Assembly (NCBI GenBank): GCA_900552605.1
Contig: USAR01000011.1
Span: 1-14,209 of the forward strand
Source: an uncultured Oscillospiraceae bacterium
GTDB taxonomy: Bacteria > Bacillota > Clostridia > Oscillospirales > Acutalibacteraceae
Reading direction: 5' to 3'
Length of the DNA: 14,209 nt
The notes beneath the pieces were generated by a model. That model was given only the letters and a program-made list of their open reading frames with translations, searched no databases and had not been told where the DNA came from. Numbering within the stretch: position 1 is the first letter of the stretch; each line of letters opens with the position of its first letter. Below are positions 14,155 to 14,209 of this stretch, piece after piece. Position numbers and translations under genes: made by a program.

Positions 14155-14209
14155 TATGATGCAAAGTTCCTTTCGGTAAAGTATTCGTTTGAAATACATA
14201 CGCCTACGT

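Overview
The window looks like an accessory region of a low-to-mid GC Firmicute chromosome, probably a gut Clostridia relative of the Ruminococcus/Oscillospirales type. The grounds are a Gram-positive sortase-assembled pilus locus with LPXTG-type anchors, strong purine-rich Shine-Dalgarno sites, and TnpV and integrase families typical of clostridial mobile elements. No species can be named from the sequence alone.

Region 1 (about 186-6480, + strand) is a complete sortase-assembled pilus operon. It encodes a 995-aa tip or ancillary adhesin ending in an atypical MPTSG sorting signal, then a 503-aa backbone pilin ending in LPITGG, a class C pilin-polymerising sortase with a DPF lid and C-terminal membrane anchor, and a second, shorter sortase with no visible lid and no C-terminal anchor. 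A hairpin with a T-run between the backbone pilin and the sortases (4725-4750) probably attenuates sortase transcription relative to pilin. A terminator closes the operon at 6453-6479.

Region 2 (about 6490-9360) is a mosaic of broken mobile and phase-variation modules. An intact tnpV (minus) is followed by the C-terminal remnant of a large serine recombinase (minus). This abuts, near position 7590, the last ~30 codons of a tyrosine recombinase (plus), recognised only from its short 3' tail. That tail converges on a one-TRD hsdS remnant (minus). The hsdS remnant is in turn cut near 8180-8187 by a tyrosine integrase (plus) that keeps its whole catalytic domain but lacks its usual N-terminus. 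Three recombinase genes of two families therefore meet in about 2 kb, and at least two rearrangement junctions are visible.

Region 3 (9360-10611) holds a tRNA-Ser(CGA) gene (minus, CCA encoded) with its terminator. Around it are a repeat-rich, hairpin-rich non-coding stretch and a small protein with two excisionase-like helix-turn-helix domains. Three pairs of direct repeats near the tRNA each have a 21-bp start-to-start spacing, which may mark protein-binding arrays for recombination or replication.

Region 4 (14154-10586, minus strand) is a type I restriction-modification operon. HsdM overlaps HsdS, which carries an unusual ~150-residue C-terminal extension. Fifteen bases further on is a previously easy-to-miss 59-codon gene for an extremely acidic repeat protein (17 acidic against 2 basic residues), followed by a strong terminator. 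No hsdR lies in the window. The hsdS extension and the acidic protein are the two most unusual parts of the window.
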